Shown piece after piece: positions 50,849-59,335 of a stretch of DNA of 64,000 nucleotides. The stretch lies in the NCBI RefSeq assembly GCF_002910915.1, contig NZ_NEUF01000030.1:1-64000 (forward strand), written 5' to 3'. Below the pieces are notes generated by a model. It had not been told where the DNA came from and ran no database searches. It was given only the letters and a program-made list of their open reading frames with translations. The position numbers were made by a program, and so were the translations under genes. The stretch comes from Streptomyces sp. SM10. GTDB lineage: Bacteria; Actinomycetota; Actinomycetes; Streptomycetales; Streptomycetaceae. Each line of letters opens with the position of its first letter. Within the stretch, counting starts at the first letter, position 1.

Positions 50849-52293
50849 CGCTGGGCACGGACATCGCGGGGCTGGACACCGACGCGCTGCTGGACGACCC
50901 GGAGATCCGCATCGTCGTGTGCTGCGGCTCCGGCGGCGTGGGCAAGACCACGACCGCCGCGGCGCTCGGGGTACGGGCGGCCGAGCGCGGCCGCAAGGTC
51001 GTCGTCCTCACGATCGACCCGGCCCGCCGGCTCGCCCAGTCGATGGGCATCGACCAGCTGGACAACATCCCGCGCCGGGTCGAGGACATCGAGGGCCAGG
51101 GCGAGCTGCACGCCATGATGCTCGACATGAAGCGCACCTTCGACGAGACCGTCGAGGCGCACACGGACGCCGAACGGGCCCGCGCGATCCTGGACAACCC
51201 CTTCTACCAGTCCCTGTCGGCCGGGTTCGCGGGCACGCAGGAGTACATGGCGATGGAGAAGCTGGGGCAGCTGAGGGCACGCGACGAGTGGGACCTGATC
51301 ATCGTCGACACCCCGCCGTCCCGTTCCGCGCTGGACTTCCTGGACGCGCCGAAACGTCTCGGCTCCTTCCTGGACGGGAAGTTCATCCGGCTGCTGATCG
51401 CCCCGGCGAAGATCGGCGGGCGGGCGGGGATGAAGTTCCTCAACGTCGGCATGTCGATGATGACGGGCACGCTCGGCAAACTGCTCGGCGGACAGTTCCT
51501 GCGCGACGTACAGACGTTCGTCGCGGCGATGGACTCCATGTTCGGCGGATTCCGTACCCGGGCCGACGCGACGTACAAACTGCTCCAGGCGCCCGGTACG
51601 GCGTTCCTCGTCGTGGCGACGCCGGAGCGGGACGCCCTGCGCGAGGCCGCCTACTTCGTGGAACGGCTGGCCGCGGAGGAGATGCCGCTGGCCGGCCTCG
51701 TCCTCAACCGGGTGCACGGCAGCGAGGCCTCCAGGCTCTCCGCGGAGCGGGCGGTGGCCGCCGCAGAAAATCTTGAGGACGCCGGCATTGTGGATCAGAC
51801 GGCCGGGAAGGCTGGCTTTGGCGACCCGACGGACCCGGTGGCCCCCACCTCTCCCGACGCCGCGGAGTCGCCTCTCTCCCCCGAGCACGACGACGAGCCC
51901 TCCCCGCACGAGCCGCCACAGCAGGAGCCGCCCCCGCACGACCGGACGTCACAGACCTCCGAGCCGCACAGCCGTGGCCGGAAGTCGCCTGACCCGTCCG
52001 GGCCACCCACGGACACGGAAGCAGACACGCACGACACACCCGTCACGGACGCCGTGTCCGTCGAGGTATCCGTCGATCAGCTGGCCGCGGGACTACTGCG
52101 CCTGCACGCCGAGCGGATGCAGGTCGTCGCACGCGAACAGCACACACGCGAGCGCTTCACCACGCTCCACCCCGAGGTCCCGGTGACCGAGGTGGCCGCG
52201 CTGCCGGGTGACGTGCACGACCTCTCAGGCCTCAGGGCCATCGGGGAACGGCTCGCGACCGGTTCCGCTTCTGCCCCGGCCGGAGCTGCGTAG
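50845..52293 (+). CDS. ArsA-like ATPase, second of a pair, with long linker insertion
   Basis: A 482-residue partner of the preceding ATPase. Deviant Walker A IVVCCGSGGVGKTTTAAALG (about residues 24-43), switch I LTIDPARRLAQSMGID, switch II IIVDTPPSRSALDFLDAP. Between about residues 310 and 400 is a low-complexity Pro/Glu/His/Asp-rich insertion (PHEPPQQEPPPHDRTSQ) absent from most ArsA-like proteins, after which the C-terminal helices (LAAGLLRLHAERMQVVAREQ) resume. The pair sits upstream of the convergent wblA gene in Streptomyces generally. Confidence 0.87.
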   Translation: MTLGTDIAGLDTDALLDDPEIRIVVCCGSGGVGKTTTAAALGVRAAERGRKVVVLTIDPARRLAQSMGIDQLDNIPRRVEDIEGQGELHAMMLDMKRTFDETVEAHTDAERARAILDNPFYQSLSAGFAGTQEYMAMEKLGQLRARDEWDLIIVDTPPSRSALDFLDAPKRLGSFLDGKFIRLLIAPAKIGGRAGMKFLNVGMSMMTGTLGKLLGGQFLRDVQTFVAAMDSMFGGFRTRADATYKLLQAPGTAFLVVATPERDALREAAYFVERLAAEEMPLAGLVLNRVHGSEASRLSAERAVAAAENLEDAGIVDQTAGKAGFGDPTDPVAPTSPDAAESPLSPEHDDEPSPHEPPQQEPPPHDRTSQTSEPHSRGRKSPDPSGPPTDTEADTHDTPVTDAVSVEVSVDQLAAGLLRLHAERMQVVAREQHTRERFTTLHPEVPVTEVAALPGDVHDLSGLRAIGERLATGSASAPAGAA

Positions 52294-52336
52294 GAACACC
52301 ACCAGGGCCTCCGCCACTCCGGGCCGCCCCGTGGCA

Positions 52337-52696
52337 CTACCCCACGGCGGCGAACGTCTCGTGCAGGTCGTCGTGCAGGTCGTCCTCCAGGCCCACTGCT
52401 GCGGGCAGCATGCCCGTGGACCGCTCGTACTCACTGCGCGCGGTCTCCAGCAGGCGCCGCCAGGACGTCACTGTGGGCCGTCGCCGCAGCAGTGCGCGGC
52501 GCTCCCGCTCCGTCATTCCGCCCCACACGCCGAACTCGACGCGATTGTCCAGCGCGTCGGCCAGGCACTCGGTCCGCACCGGGCATCCGGTGCACACCGC
52601 CTTGGCCCTGTTCTGCGCTGCCCCTTGTACGAACAATTCATCCGGATCGGTAGTGCGGCAGGCTGCCTGCGCACTCCAGTCGGTTACCCAGCCCAT
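52337..52696 (-). CDS. wblA: WhiB-like regulator WblA
   Basis: A 119-residue iron-sulfur WhiB-like protein. WblA represses antibiotic production and is needed for sporulation in S. coelicolor. The four cluster cysteines occur in WSAQAAC, VCTGCPVRTEC; the turn motif is EFGVWGGMTERERR and the basic RRALLRRRPTV follows. The ATG at 52696 (MGWVTDW) matches the known S. coelicolor start; a longer start at 52753 (GTG, peptide MPLPPWGSLDSGEDG) is also possible. It ends convergently with the ArsA pair, 43 bases apart. Long AT-richer upstream sequence (52754-53095) should carry its promoter. Confidence 0.94.
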   Translation of the reverse strand: MGWVTDWSAQAACRTTDPDELFVQGAAQNRAKAVCTGCPVRTECLADALDNRVEFGVWGGMTERERRALLRRRPTVTSWRRLLETARSEYERSTGMLPAAVGLEDDLHDDLHETFAAVG

Positions 52697-52753
52697 GCCG
52701 GCGCCGTCCTCTCCCGAATCGAGGCTCCCCCACGGCGGCAGCGGCATATTCAC

Positions 52754-53095
52754 CGCTGCCAGTTGAGGACGTTACGGAAGGTGGCGACAGCACAACACCC
52801 CCTTCGGGCCCAATCTTGAATGGCCCGAACGGACTATGCGTACGCGGTAGATCACCCAGGGGAGTGACGAGAGGACATGAGCGACCATCCCGATGGAATC
52901 GGGACAGGACCCCCTAAGTCGCAACGGACATTCACTGACACATGGGGCGATTTCGGGAGCGCCTCGACAGGTGGCTGAATTCCGCAGAAGGCCATGCAGG
53001 GGGGTTGATACAAAAACGGACTGCTGTGACAGTTGAGAGCAGCTTAGGCCAAGGCCTATACGCGTGTCCGGCGAATGAGAACGTAGGCTGCCCCC
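52754..53095. other. Divergent intergenic region between wblA and PBP gene
   Basis: About 340 bases with no gene. It is less GC-rich than the surroundings (CATTCACTGACACATGG, TTGATACAAAAACGG). TAGGCCAAGGCCTA at 53044-53057 is a six-bp inverted repeat. It must hold the promoters of both genes; wblA control elements known in other species could not be recognised with confidence. Confidence 0.6.
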
Positions 53096-55327
53096 ATGCC
53101 AAAGAAGCGCTCAGGCGGGGGTCTGACGACGACCCAGCAGGCCGCCAAGTTCCTCGGTGTCGCCGCACTCTCCGGAGCTGTGCTGGCCGGCATCGCACTG
53201 CCGGCCGCCGGCGCACTCGGGCTCGCCGCCAAGGGGACGGTCGAGGGATTCGACGAGATCCCTTCCAACCTCAAGACCCCGCCGCTGAGCCAGCGGATCA
53301 CGATCCTGGACAACGAGGGCGGGCTCATCGCGACGGACTACTCGCGCGACCGCACCGTCGTCCCGCTCAAGAACATCTCTCCGTACATGCAGGACGCGAT
53401 CATCGCGATCGAGGACTCGCGCTTCTACGAGCACGGCGCGGTGGACCTCAAGGGCATCCTGCGCGCGATGAACCGCAACGTGCAGGAGGGAGGCACCGCG
53501 CAAGGTGCCTCGACCCTCACCCAGCAGTACGTGAAGAACGTGTTCGTCGAAGAGGCGGGCGACGACCCGGAGAAGGTCGCCGAGGCCACGCAGCAGACCC
53601 TGGGGCGCAAGGTCCGGGAGCTGAAGTACGCGATCCAGGTCGAGGAAGAGCTCGGCAAGAAGAAGATCCTGGAGAACTACCTCAACATCACGTTCTTCGG
53701 GCAGCAGGCCTACGGCATCGAGGCGGCTTCCCAGCGCTACTTCTCCAAGCACGCCAAGGACCTGAAGCTCGAGGAGGCGGCGATGCTGGCCGGCCTCGTC
53801 CAGTCGCCGACCCGCTACGACCCGGTCAACGACGCGGAGGAGGCGACCAAGCGCCGCAACACCGTGCTGCAGCGCATGGCCGCCGTCGGCGACATCTCCC
53901 AGGACGAGGCGGCCAAGGCCGCCGCCACCCCGATCAAGCTCAAGGTCAGCAAGCCGAACAGTGGCTGCATCACGGCCGTCAGCGGCGCCGGGTTCTTCTG
54001 CGACTACGTGCGCAAGACCGTCCTGACCGACCCGATCTTCGGGAAGACCAAGGAGGAGCGCACCAAGCTGTGGAACCTGGGCGGCCTGACCGTCAGGACC
54101 ACGCTCTCGCCGCGTGCGCAGCAGGCGGCCGACGAGGCGGCCACCTCGAAGGTCAACAAGGACGACAAGGTCGCCGCCTCGGTGGTGCAGGTCGAGCCCG
54201 GCACCGGCAAGATCCTCTCGATGGCCCAGTCCAGGCCGTACGGCCTGGACCAGAAGAAGAACGAGACAGTACTCAACCTCGCCGTCAGCAACAGGATGGG
54301 CGGCAGCACCTACGGCTTCCAGGTCGGTTCCACCTTCAAGCCGATCACGGCCGCCGCGGCCCTGGAGAAGGGGATCAGCCCGGCGCAGAGCTACACCTCG
54401 GACTGGAAGATCTCCGTGCCGATGAAGTCCTACCGGAACTGCGCGGGATCGCCGGTCGGCAGCGGGAACTGGGACCTCCAGAACGAGCTGGAGTCCGAGA
54501 AGGGCGCCTTCGACATGACGAGCGCGCTCGGCAAGTCGATCAACACCTACTTCGCCAAGCTGGAGCAGCAGGCCGGACTGTGCGAGACGGTCACCATGGC
54601 GAAGAAGCTCGGCTACGAGCGCGGTGACGGCAAGCCCCTCTCCGACAGCCACCCGTCGATCACGCTGGGCGGCACGGAGAGCACCCCGCTCGGCATGGCC
54701 GCCACGTACGCGGCGTTCGCCAACCGTGGCACGTTCTGCACGCCGGTCGCCATCGACGCCATCACGGACTCGAACGGCAAGAAGATCGACGTACCCAAGT
54801 CCTCGTGCTCGCAGGCGATGAGCGAGAAGACGGCCGACACCATCAACCACATGCTCAAGGGCGTCGTCGAGGACGGCACCGGCACCCATGCGGGGCTGAC
54901 GGACCGCGACAACGCGGGCAAGACCGGTACCACCAACGACCGCGTGGACGCCTGGTTCGTCGGTTACACGCCGAACCTCTCCACCGCGGTGTGGGTGGGC
55001 GCGGACGTCGGCAAGAAGGTGCCGATGTACAACATCACCATCGGCGGCCAGTACTACGACAAGGTCTGCGGCGGCTGCCTTCCCGGCCCCATCTGGAAGA
55101 CCGCGATGACCGGTGCCCTGAACGCCTCGGAGACCCCGGCCTTCAATCCGGTCTCGGTGCCGCGTGCCAAGGAGAAGGAGAAGGACAAGGGGAGGGACAA
55201 GGGCCGCGGCGACGACGACGGCGGCAAGCCCGGCACGAACGACCCCATCGGCGGGATCACCCTGCCGCCCGGCATCATCGGCGGCAACGACGGCGGGCGC
55301 GGCGGGCGCGGCGGCAACGGCCCCTGA
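53096..55327 (+). CDS. Class A penicillin-binding protein
   Basis: A 743-residue bifunctional peptidoglycan synthase. After a short cytoplasmic tail and one membrane helix (VAALSGAVLAGIALPAAGAL) comes the GT51 glycosyltransferase with EDSRFYEHGAVD (about residue 105) and QGASTLTQQYVKN, then the transpeptidase with STFK (about 412), SIN (about 481) and KTGTT (about 608), all intact. The C-terminus is a Lys/Asp/Gly-rich low-complexity tail (EKEKDKGRDKGRGDDDGG). ATG at 53096; there is no strong ribosome site. Its position next to wblA is conserved in Streptomyces, but it is a separate transcription unit. Ends at 55359-55390. Confidence 0.95.
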   Translation: MPKKRSGGGLTTTQQAAKFLGVAALSGAVLAGIALPAAGALGLAAKGTVEGFDEIPSNLKTPPLSQRITILDNEGGLIATDYSRDRTVVPLKNISPYMQDAIIAIEDSRFYEHGAVDLKGILRAMNRNVQEGGTAQGASTLTQQYVKNVFVEEAGDDPEKVAEATQQTLGRKVRELKYAIQVEEELGKKKILENYLNITFFGQQAYGIEAASQRYFSKHAKDLKLEEAAMLAGLVQSPTRYDPVNDAEEATKRRNTVLQRMAAVGDISQDEAAKAAATPIKLKVSKPNSGCITAVSGAGFFCDYVRKTVLTDPIFGKTKEERTKLWNLGGLTVRTTLSPRAQQAADEAATSKVNKDDKVAASVVQVEPGTGKILSMAQSRPYGLDQKKNETVLNLAVSNRMGGSTYGFQVGSTFKPITAAAALEKGISPAQSYTSDWKISVPMKSYRNCAGSPVGSGNWDLQNELESEKGAFDMTSALGKSINTYFAKLEQQAGLCETVTMAKKLGYERGDGKPLSDSHPSITLGGTESTPLGMAATYAAFANRGTFCTPVAIDAITDSNGKKIDVPKSSCSQAMSEKTADTINHMLKGVVEDGTGTHAGLTDRDNAGKTGTTNDRVDAWFVGYTPNLSTAVWVGADVGKKVPMYNITIGGQYYDKVCGGCLPGPIWKTAMTGALNASETPAFNPVSVPRAKEKEKDKGRDKGRGDDDGGKPGTNDPIGGITLPPGIIGGNDGGRGGRGGNGP

Positions 55328-55358
55328 CCGGCCGGGGCACGTGACGGCATCATGAAGG

Positions 55359-55390
55359 AGGAGGGGCACCCCGGGCGGGGTGCCCCTCCT
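55359..55390. terminator. Bidirectional hairpin between PBP and YqeY genes
   Basis: AGGAGGGGCACCCC (55359-55372), loop GGGC, and the exact complement (55377-55390): a 14-bp stem between convergent genes. Confidence 0.88.
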
Positions 55391-55438
55391 GCTTTCGTCC
55401 GTCGGGCCTCCCGGCCGTCGCGGGTGCGTCCGGGCCGG

Positions 55439-55903
55439 TCAGCCCGCGAGCAGCTTCTTCACCGTGGCGGCGACCCGGCCGCCCTCGGCCAGCCCCGCCA
55501 CCTTGGGGTTGACGATCTTCATGACGGCGCCCATCGCCCGCGGCCCCTCGGCGCCGCCCGCCTTCGCCTCCTCGACGGCCTGCGCCACGATCCCCTGCAG
55601 CTCGTCGTCGGAGAGCTGCCTGGGCAGGTACGCGTCGAGCAGCTCACCCTCGGCCTTCTCGCGCTCGGCCTGCTCCGTCCGGCCGCCCTGTGCGAAGGCC
55701 TCGGCCGCCTCGCGGCGCTTCTTCGCCTCCTTGGCGATCACCTTCTGCACCTCGTCGTCGGAGAGCTCGCGCGACGTCTTGCCGCTGACCTCTTCCTTGG
55801 TGATCGCGGTGAGGGTGAGCCGGAGGGTGGACGAGGTGAGCTCGTCACGCGCCTTCATGGCCGTGGTGAGGTCTTCCTTGAGCTTGGACTTGAGCGTGGT
55901 CAT
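55439..55903 (-). CDS. GatB/YqeY domain-containing protein
   Basis: A 154-residue YqeY-like protein, homologous to the tail domain of the amidotransferase GatB that binds tRNA. It begins MTTLKSKLKEDLTTAMKARD and contains LRLTLTAITKEEV, ELLDAYLPRQLSDDEL and VNPKVAGLAEGGRVAATVKK. YqeY proteins are thought to act in tRNA-dependent amidation, but a free role is not established. ATG at 55903. Divergent from the metallophosphoesterase, 79 bases apart. Confidence 0.92.
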   Translation of the reverse strand: MTTLKSKLKEDLTTAMKARDELTSSTLRLTLTAITKEEVSGKTSRELSDDEVQKVIAKEAKKRREAAEAFAQGGRTEQAEREKAEGELLDAYLPRQLSDDELQGIVAQAVEEAKAGGAEGPRAMGAVMKIVNPKVAGLAEGGRVAATVKKLLAG

Positions 55904-55982
55904 GCGGCGATTGTGACAGGTACGGGGCACCTACCGCCCTCCTGTTTTCGTCGCACCGCACCGTTTCTGCGACGATGGCCCC

Positions 55983-56921
55983 ATGCGCGCACGCTACGGA
56001 GTACCCCTGAAAGTCACGGCAGTCGGCGCAGCGGTCGGTGCCGCCGGCCTCGTGTACGCGGCCGGGTTCGAGGCCCGGTCGTTCCGTCTCCGCCGCATCA
56101 CGATTCCCGTACTCCCGCACGGGGCACGCCCGTTGCGCGTACTCCAGGTCTCCGACATCCACATGGTGAGCGGCCAGCGCAAGAAGCGCGCCTGGCTGCA
56201 GTCGCTGGCGGGCCTGCGGCCGGACTTCGTGGTGAACACCGGCGACAACCTCTCCGACCCGGAGGCCGTACCGGAGCTGCTCGACGCCCTCGGCCCGCTG
56301 ATGGAGTTCCCGGGGGTCTACGTCTTCGGCTCCAACGACTACTACGGGCCGAAGCTCCGCAACCCGGTGCGCTACCTCATGGAGAAGGCGCAGGGCAGGA
56401 CCGGGCTGAACGGAAACGCGCCGGCCGTCAACGTCGTCCACAACCCGTGGGAACCGATGCGGGACGCCTTCGACGTGGCCGGCTGGCAGAACCTCTCGAA
56501 CACCCGGGGCATGATCAAGGCCGACGGGCTCGAGATCGCCTTCACCGGGCTGGACGACCCCCACATCAAGCGGGACCGTTACGCCGAGGTCGCCGGCGGC
56601 CCCGAAACGGGCGCGGACCTCTCGATCGGCGTCGTCCACGCCCCGTACCTGCGCTCGCTGGACGCCTTCACCGCGGACGGCTACCCCCTGATCCTGGCGG
56701 GCCACACCCACGGTGGGCAGCTCTGCATCCCCTTCTACGGCGCCCTCGTCACCAACTGCGACCTGGACACGGACCGGGTGAAGGGCCTCTCCGGCCACAC
56801 GGTCGGCGATCAGCGGTCCTACCTCCACGTCTCGGCGGGCTGCGGCACGAACCGCTACACCCCGGTCCGCTTCGCCTGCCCGCCGGAGGCGACCCTGCTG
56901 ACGCTGACGCCCCGCGACTGA
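55983..56921 (+). CDS. Calcineurin-like metallophosphoesterase (membrane-anchored)
   Basis: A 312-residue phosphoesterase with an N-terminal hydrophobic helix (VTAVGAAVGAAGLVYAAG). Metal motifs in order: VLQVSDIHMVSG (DxH), VNTGDNLSDPE (GDN), FGSNDYYGPK (GNH variant GSND), VVHAPYL and LAGHTHGGQLC (GHTHGGQ). This matches the YkuE/YkoQ-like lipid A or phosphodiester hydrolase subgroup; the exact substrate is unknown. ATG at 55983. The next plus-strand element is tRNA-Pro 100 bases downstream. Confidence 0.9.
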   Translation: MRARYGVPLKVTAVGAAVGAAGLVYAAGFEARSFRLRRITIPVLPHGARPLRVLQVSDIHMVSGQRKKRAWLQSLAGLRPDFVVNTGDNLSDPEAVPELLDALGPLMEFPGVYVFGSNDYYGPKLRNPVRYLMEKAQGRTGLNGNAPAVNVVHNPWEPMRDAFDVAGWQNLSNTRGMIKADGLEIAFTGLDDPHIKRDRYAEVAGGPETGADLSIGVVHAPYLRSLDAFTADGYPLILAGHTHGGQLCIPFYGALVTNCDLDTDRVKGLSGHTVGDQRSYLHVSAGCGTNRYTPVRFACPPEATLLTLTPRD

Positions 56922-57020
56922 GGCCCTGTGCCTCGCACGCGCCCCGGCGGGAAACCGGATTTCGCCTCGGGGCGCGGGTGGGCTAAGGTTATCGATGTCG
57001 CCGGGACAACCGGTGGACAT

Positions 57021-57094
57021 CGGGGTGTAGCGCAGCTTGGCAGCGCGCTTCGTTCGGGACGAAGAGGTCGTGGGTTCAAATCCCGCCACCCCGA
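57021..57094 (+). tRNA. tRNA-Pro (anticodon CGG)
   Basis: CGGGGTGTAGCGCAGCTTGG begins the gene; acceptor arms CGGGGTG/CACCCCG pair fully, the T arm has GGGTTCAAATCCC, and the anticodon stem CTTCG/CGAAG encloses TTCGGGA, giving anticodon CGG. CCA is not encoded. Confidence 0.97.
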
Positions 57095-57109
57095 CAGCTG
57101 AAACACCAG

Positions 57110-57148
57110 GTCAGGGGCCTGATCCACTTAGTGGATCAGGCCCCTGAC
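57110..57148. terminator. 18-bp hairpin immediately past tRNA-Pro
   Basis: GTCAGGGGCCTGATCCAC (57110-57127), loop TTA, exact complement (57131-57148). It ends the tRNA transcript and is also the edge of the non-conserved region. Confidence 0.85.
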
Positions 57149-57166
57149 TCGTTCCCGGAGATCGTT

Positions 57167-57206
57167 TGGGAGAAATCTGGGAGAAGATCTTGGTCGGCTT
57201 CTCCCA
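57167..57206. repeat. Direct and inverted TGGGAGAA repeats past tRNA-Pro
   Basis: TGGGAGAA at 57167-57174 is repeated at 57178-57185, and TGGGAGAAG at 57178-57186 is inverted at 57198-57206 (CTTCTCCCA). Short repeats of this kind flank tRNA-linked attachment sites in some integrative elements, but no recombinase gene lies beside it. Confidence 0.4.
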
Positions 57207-57304
57207 GCGGCCGATCGCCCGACAAGGGAGGCACGCCTCCCACGCGTCCGCTCGCACCTGCGCGGTCGCGAACTTCAGTCGACCACTCGACCTGAGGACA
57301 GCCT

Positions 57305-57841
57305 GTGGACTACGGCTTCAGCAGCACCGACGACGCCGACAACAGCGCCTCTGAACGAGCGGGTCGCCCGTGCTCGGTCTGCGGCACGGTGATGGAGTAT
57401 TGGCGCCCGCGCAGCCAGAAGTACTGCTCCGATCCTTGCCGTGCCTCGGCTGCCAAGAGGCAGCGGGTCGAACGCCCGAAGGACGCGCCGAAGGTGCGGC
57501 GCCCGATGCAGACGCTCACACCGGGGACGCCTCCGGTGCCCGACCCCGCCAGGAGCCGCAAGGTTCCTGGCGATCCTTACTGGAACCCCATCCTCACGGC
57601 TGCGGAACGTGCCACGGGCGGCGAACCTTGCCGGATCTGCGGAGTGCCCGTGCCAAAGAGCGCGCACTGGGAGCACCGCGATCGGCACGTCTGCTCGGGT
57701 CGGTGCAACACCACTCTCAAGCGGCGCACGAGGACGCGGATCGCGAAGGGTGAGATCGACTTGGCCGCCATACCTGATCGAGGTGCGGTCCCCGGTTTCC
57801 GATGCCGGGATCATCCGGAGTATTTGCGCCTCAACCCCTAG
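57305..57841 (+). CDS. Protein with two zinc-knuckle-like cysteine clusters
   Basis: A 178-residue protein that I do not assign to a named family. It carries two similar clusters of the form CxxC-x14-16-CxxxC: CSVCGTVMEYWRPRSQKYC then SDPCR (residues about 23-46), and CRICGVPVPKSAHWEHRDRH then VCSGRCN (about 107-134). They resemble HNH-nuclease-type or MYM-like zinc ribbons, though no catalytic HNH triad is evident. A basic tail follows. GTG at 57305 has GAGG seven bases upstream. It is the first gene after tRNA-Pro and is not part of the conserved block as I know it. Confidence 0.65.
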   Translation: MDYGFSSTDDADNSASERAGRPCSVCGTVMEYWRPRSQKYCSDPCRASAAKRQRVERPKDAPKVRRPMQTLTPGTPPVPDPARSRKVPGDPYWNPILTAAERATGGEPCRICGVPVPKSAHWEHRDRHVCSGRCNTTLKRRTRTRIAKGEIDLAAIPDRGAVPGFRCRDHPEYLRLNP

Positions 57842-57912
57842 CTCCGGACGAAACCCACGTATGGCTTAGATCCAAGTCGGCTGGGTGTTTCGTGGTCGAG
57901 GAGACATCGTGG

Positions 57913-58707
57913 TCAAGCGGCTGGCTGCAGGACGGCTTGGTCGGCGGCGAGCGCCCGGAGGCGGGCAGCCATGGCGTCCGGCCCGAGCGCGGCGAGGGCC
58001 CACAGGGCACTGATGCGGCGGCCGGAGGCCCAGATATTGCAGGCCGGGGGCCGGAACGGTGTCACGTCGATGCCCTGGACAGCGAAGGAGGTCTGGTCGA
58101 GATATCCCATGCCGCCGGTCCCGCACAGATACGAGCGGGCTCCGGTTGCGGCTGCGAGGTCCGCGAGCCGCTGGGACCGGCCCGGCCGGGAGGGCAGTCG
58201 GCTGCTGGTGAGGATCTTGCCCTTCCAGCCGAGCAGGTCCAGCAGTACGCGGGTGGAGGTCTCGGCGGCGGCAGCGGTCCGGCCGGTGGTGAAGGCATCC
58301 AGCACCGGGTCCAGAGCCTGGGCGAGGGCGGGCCAGTGCGGGCTGGCGCCATAGTGCTGCCGGAGCATCCCCGCGGTCCGGCGGCGGGTCCGCTCCGGCT
58401 CGGCGATCACCGCGTCCCTGATGAGGGTCGAACGTCCCTGGGGCAGGTGAGTGGGGAGAGTGAGCCACTGGTGGCGGGCCGGGTCGCCGAGGTCGGCGAG
58501 GCGGGCTCGATGCTGGTAGTCGCGGCGGGTGAACTGCACGTCGTCCAGGACGATCCAGTAGTCCGCCGCGAACAGCTTGGCCAGCGTGGTCAGCCGGGGC
58601 AGGAAATTCGGCTGGTGAACGGCACACAGCCCGCCCGGCTGGGGCAGATCACGAGGTGATGAGGCGGCTGGTGAAGCCGTCGTGGATGAGAAACTCGTAC
58701 GCGGCAT
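57913..58707 (-). CDS. WbqC-family protein
   Basis: A 264-residue WbqC-like protein. The family signature is CAVHQPNFLPRLTTLAKLFA (about residues 28-47) with the following DYWIVLDDVQFTRRDYQHRA, then WLTLPTHLPQGR. Family members occur in polysaccharide, glycolipid and amino-sugar loci; several act as acyltransferase- or ligase-like enzymes, but the reaction is not general knowledge. The ATG at 58707 is the only in-frame start before the motif and overlaps the YdcF gene by 59 bases. It ends the HTH-YdcF-WbqC operon. Confidence 0.82.
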   Translation of the reverse strand: MPRTSFSSTTASPAASSPRDLPQPGGLCAVHQPNFLPRLTTLAKLFAADYWIVLDDVQFTRRDYQHRARLADLGDPARHQWLTLPTHLPQGRSTLIRDAVIAEPERTRRRTAGMLRQHYGASPHWPALAQALDPVLDAFTTGRTAAAAETSTRVLLDLLGWKGKILTSSRLPSRPGRSQRLADLAAATGARSYLCGTGGMGYLDQTSFAVQGIDVTPFRPPACNIWASGRRISALWALAALGPDAMAARLRALAADQAVLQPAA

Positions 58708-59335
58708 GCACGTCCTCCGGGACCTCCTGCTCGATGGCGAAACCGAGCTTCGGATACTCGATCACCCGCTGGAGGTCACCGACGAGCATGTCCAGGACGA
58801 GCTTCTCGTCGCCGATGGACTTCACGTAATCGTCGAACTCCAGCGGCTCCGACGCGCAGAGGATCTCAACGTCGGGCCAAAGCTTGCGGGCGGTCGCGAA
58901 CGACCGCCGTTCCATGTAGGGCTTGGAGACCAGCAGCACCGTCGTCGGGGTGATGCCGGCGCCGGCGAGGACCTCCCGGGAGAAGGTGATGTTCTGTCCC
59001 GTGTTACCGGCGTTCGGTTCCAGCAGGATCGCCTCGGCGGGGACGCCCAGGTCGATGGCGTGCTCGCGGAAGTGGACGGCCTCGCCGCGCGGGAAGACCT
59101 GGGCGGTGGTCGGGCTGTTGCCGCCGGTGAACACCAGGGTCGGAAAGAGCCCGGCCTGATACAGCTCGGCGGAGTGGGCAGCGACACCGAGGTCGTGGCT
59201 GCCCAGCCCGATCGCCACATTGACGGGCCGCAGCTCGTGCTGCATCTGGTGGTAGTCCCAGATCAGCTTGGCCTGGCGCCACTGGTCCTCGGTGATGCTC
59301 TGCTGGCTGTCGCTCACGCGCTTCTCCCTGGTCAC
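58649..59335 (-). CDS. YdcF-like protein (DUF218 / ElyC family)
   Basis: A 228-residue YdcF-like protein with the alternating hydrophobic core of the family: AIGLGSHDLGVAAHSAELY, LVFTGGNSPTTAQVFPRGEA, HFREHAIDLGVPAEAILLEP and NAGNTGQNITFSREVL. The pattern GN/PNAxNTxEN is the YdcF core in which E. coli YdcF binds S-adenosylmethionine. No membrane segment, so it is the cytoplasmic type. The GTG at 59335 overlaps the regulator stop as GTGA; a GTG at 59317 is an alternative with GGGAGAA. Middle gene of a three-gene operon. Confidence 0.85.
   Translation of the reverse strand: MTREKRVSDSQQSITEDQWRQAKLIWDYHQMQHELRPVNVAIGLGSHDLGVAAHSAELYQAGLFPTLVFTGGNSPTTAQVFPRGEAVHFREHAIDLGVPAEAILLEPNAGNTGQNITFSREVLAGAGITPTTVLLVSKPYMERRSFATARKLWPDVEILCASEPLEFDDYVKSIGDEKLVLDMLVGDLQRVIEYPKLGFAIEQEVPEDVHAAYEFLIHDGFTSRLITS

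Noticed and set aside
49814..52293. Arsenic resistance operon
   Set aside because: ArsA-like ATPases occur here without arsB, arsR or arsC; the pair is a conserved housekeeping neighbour of wblA.
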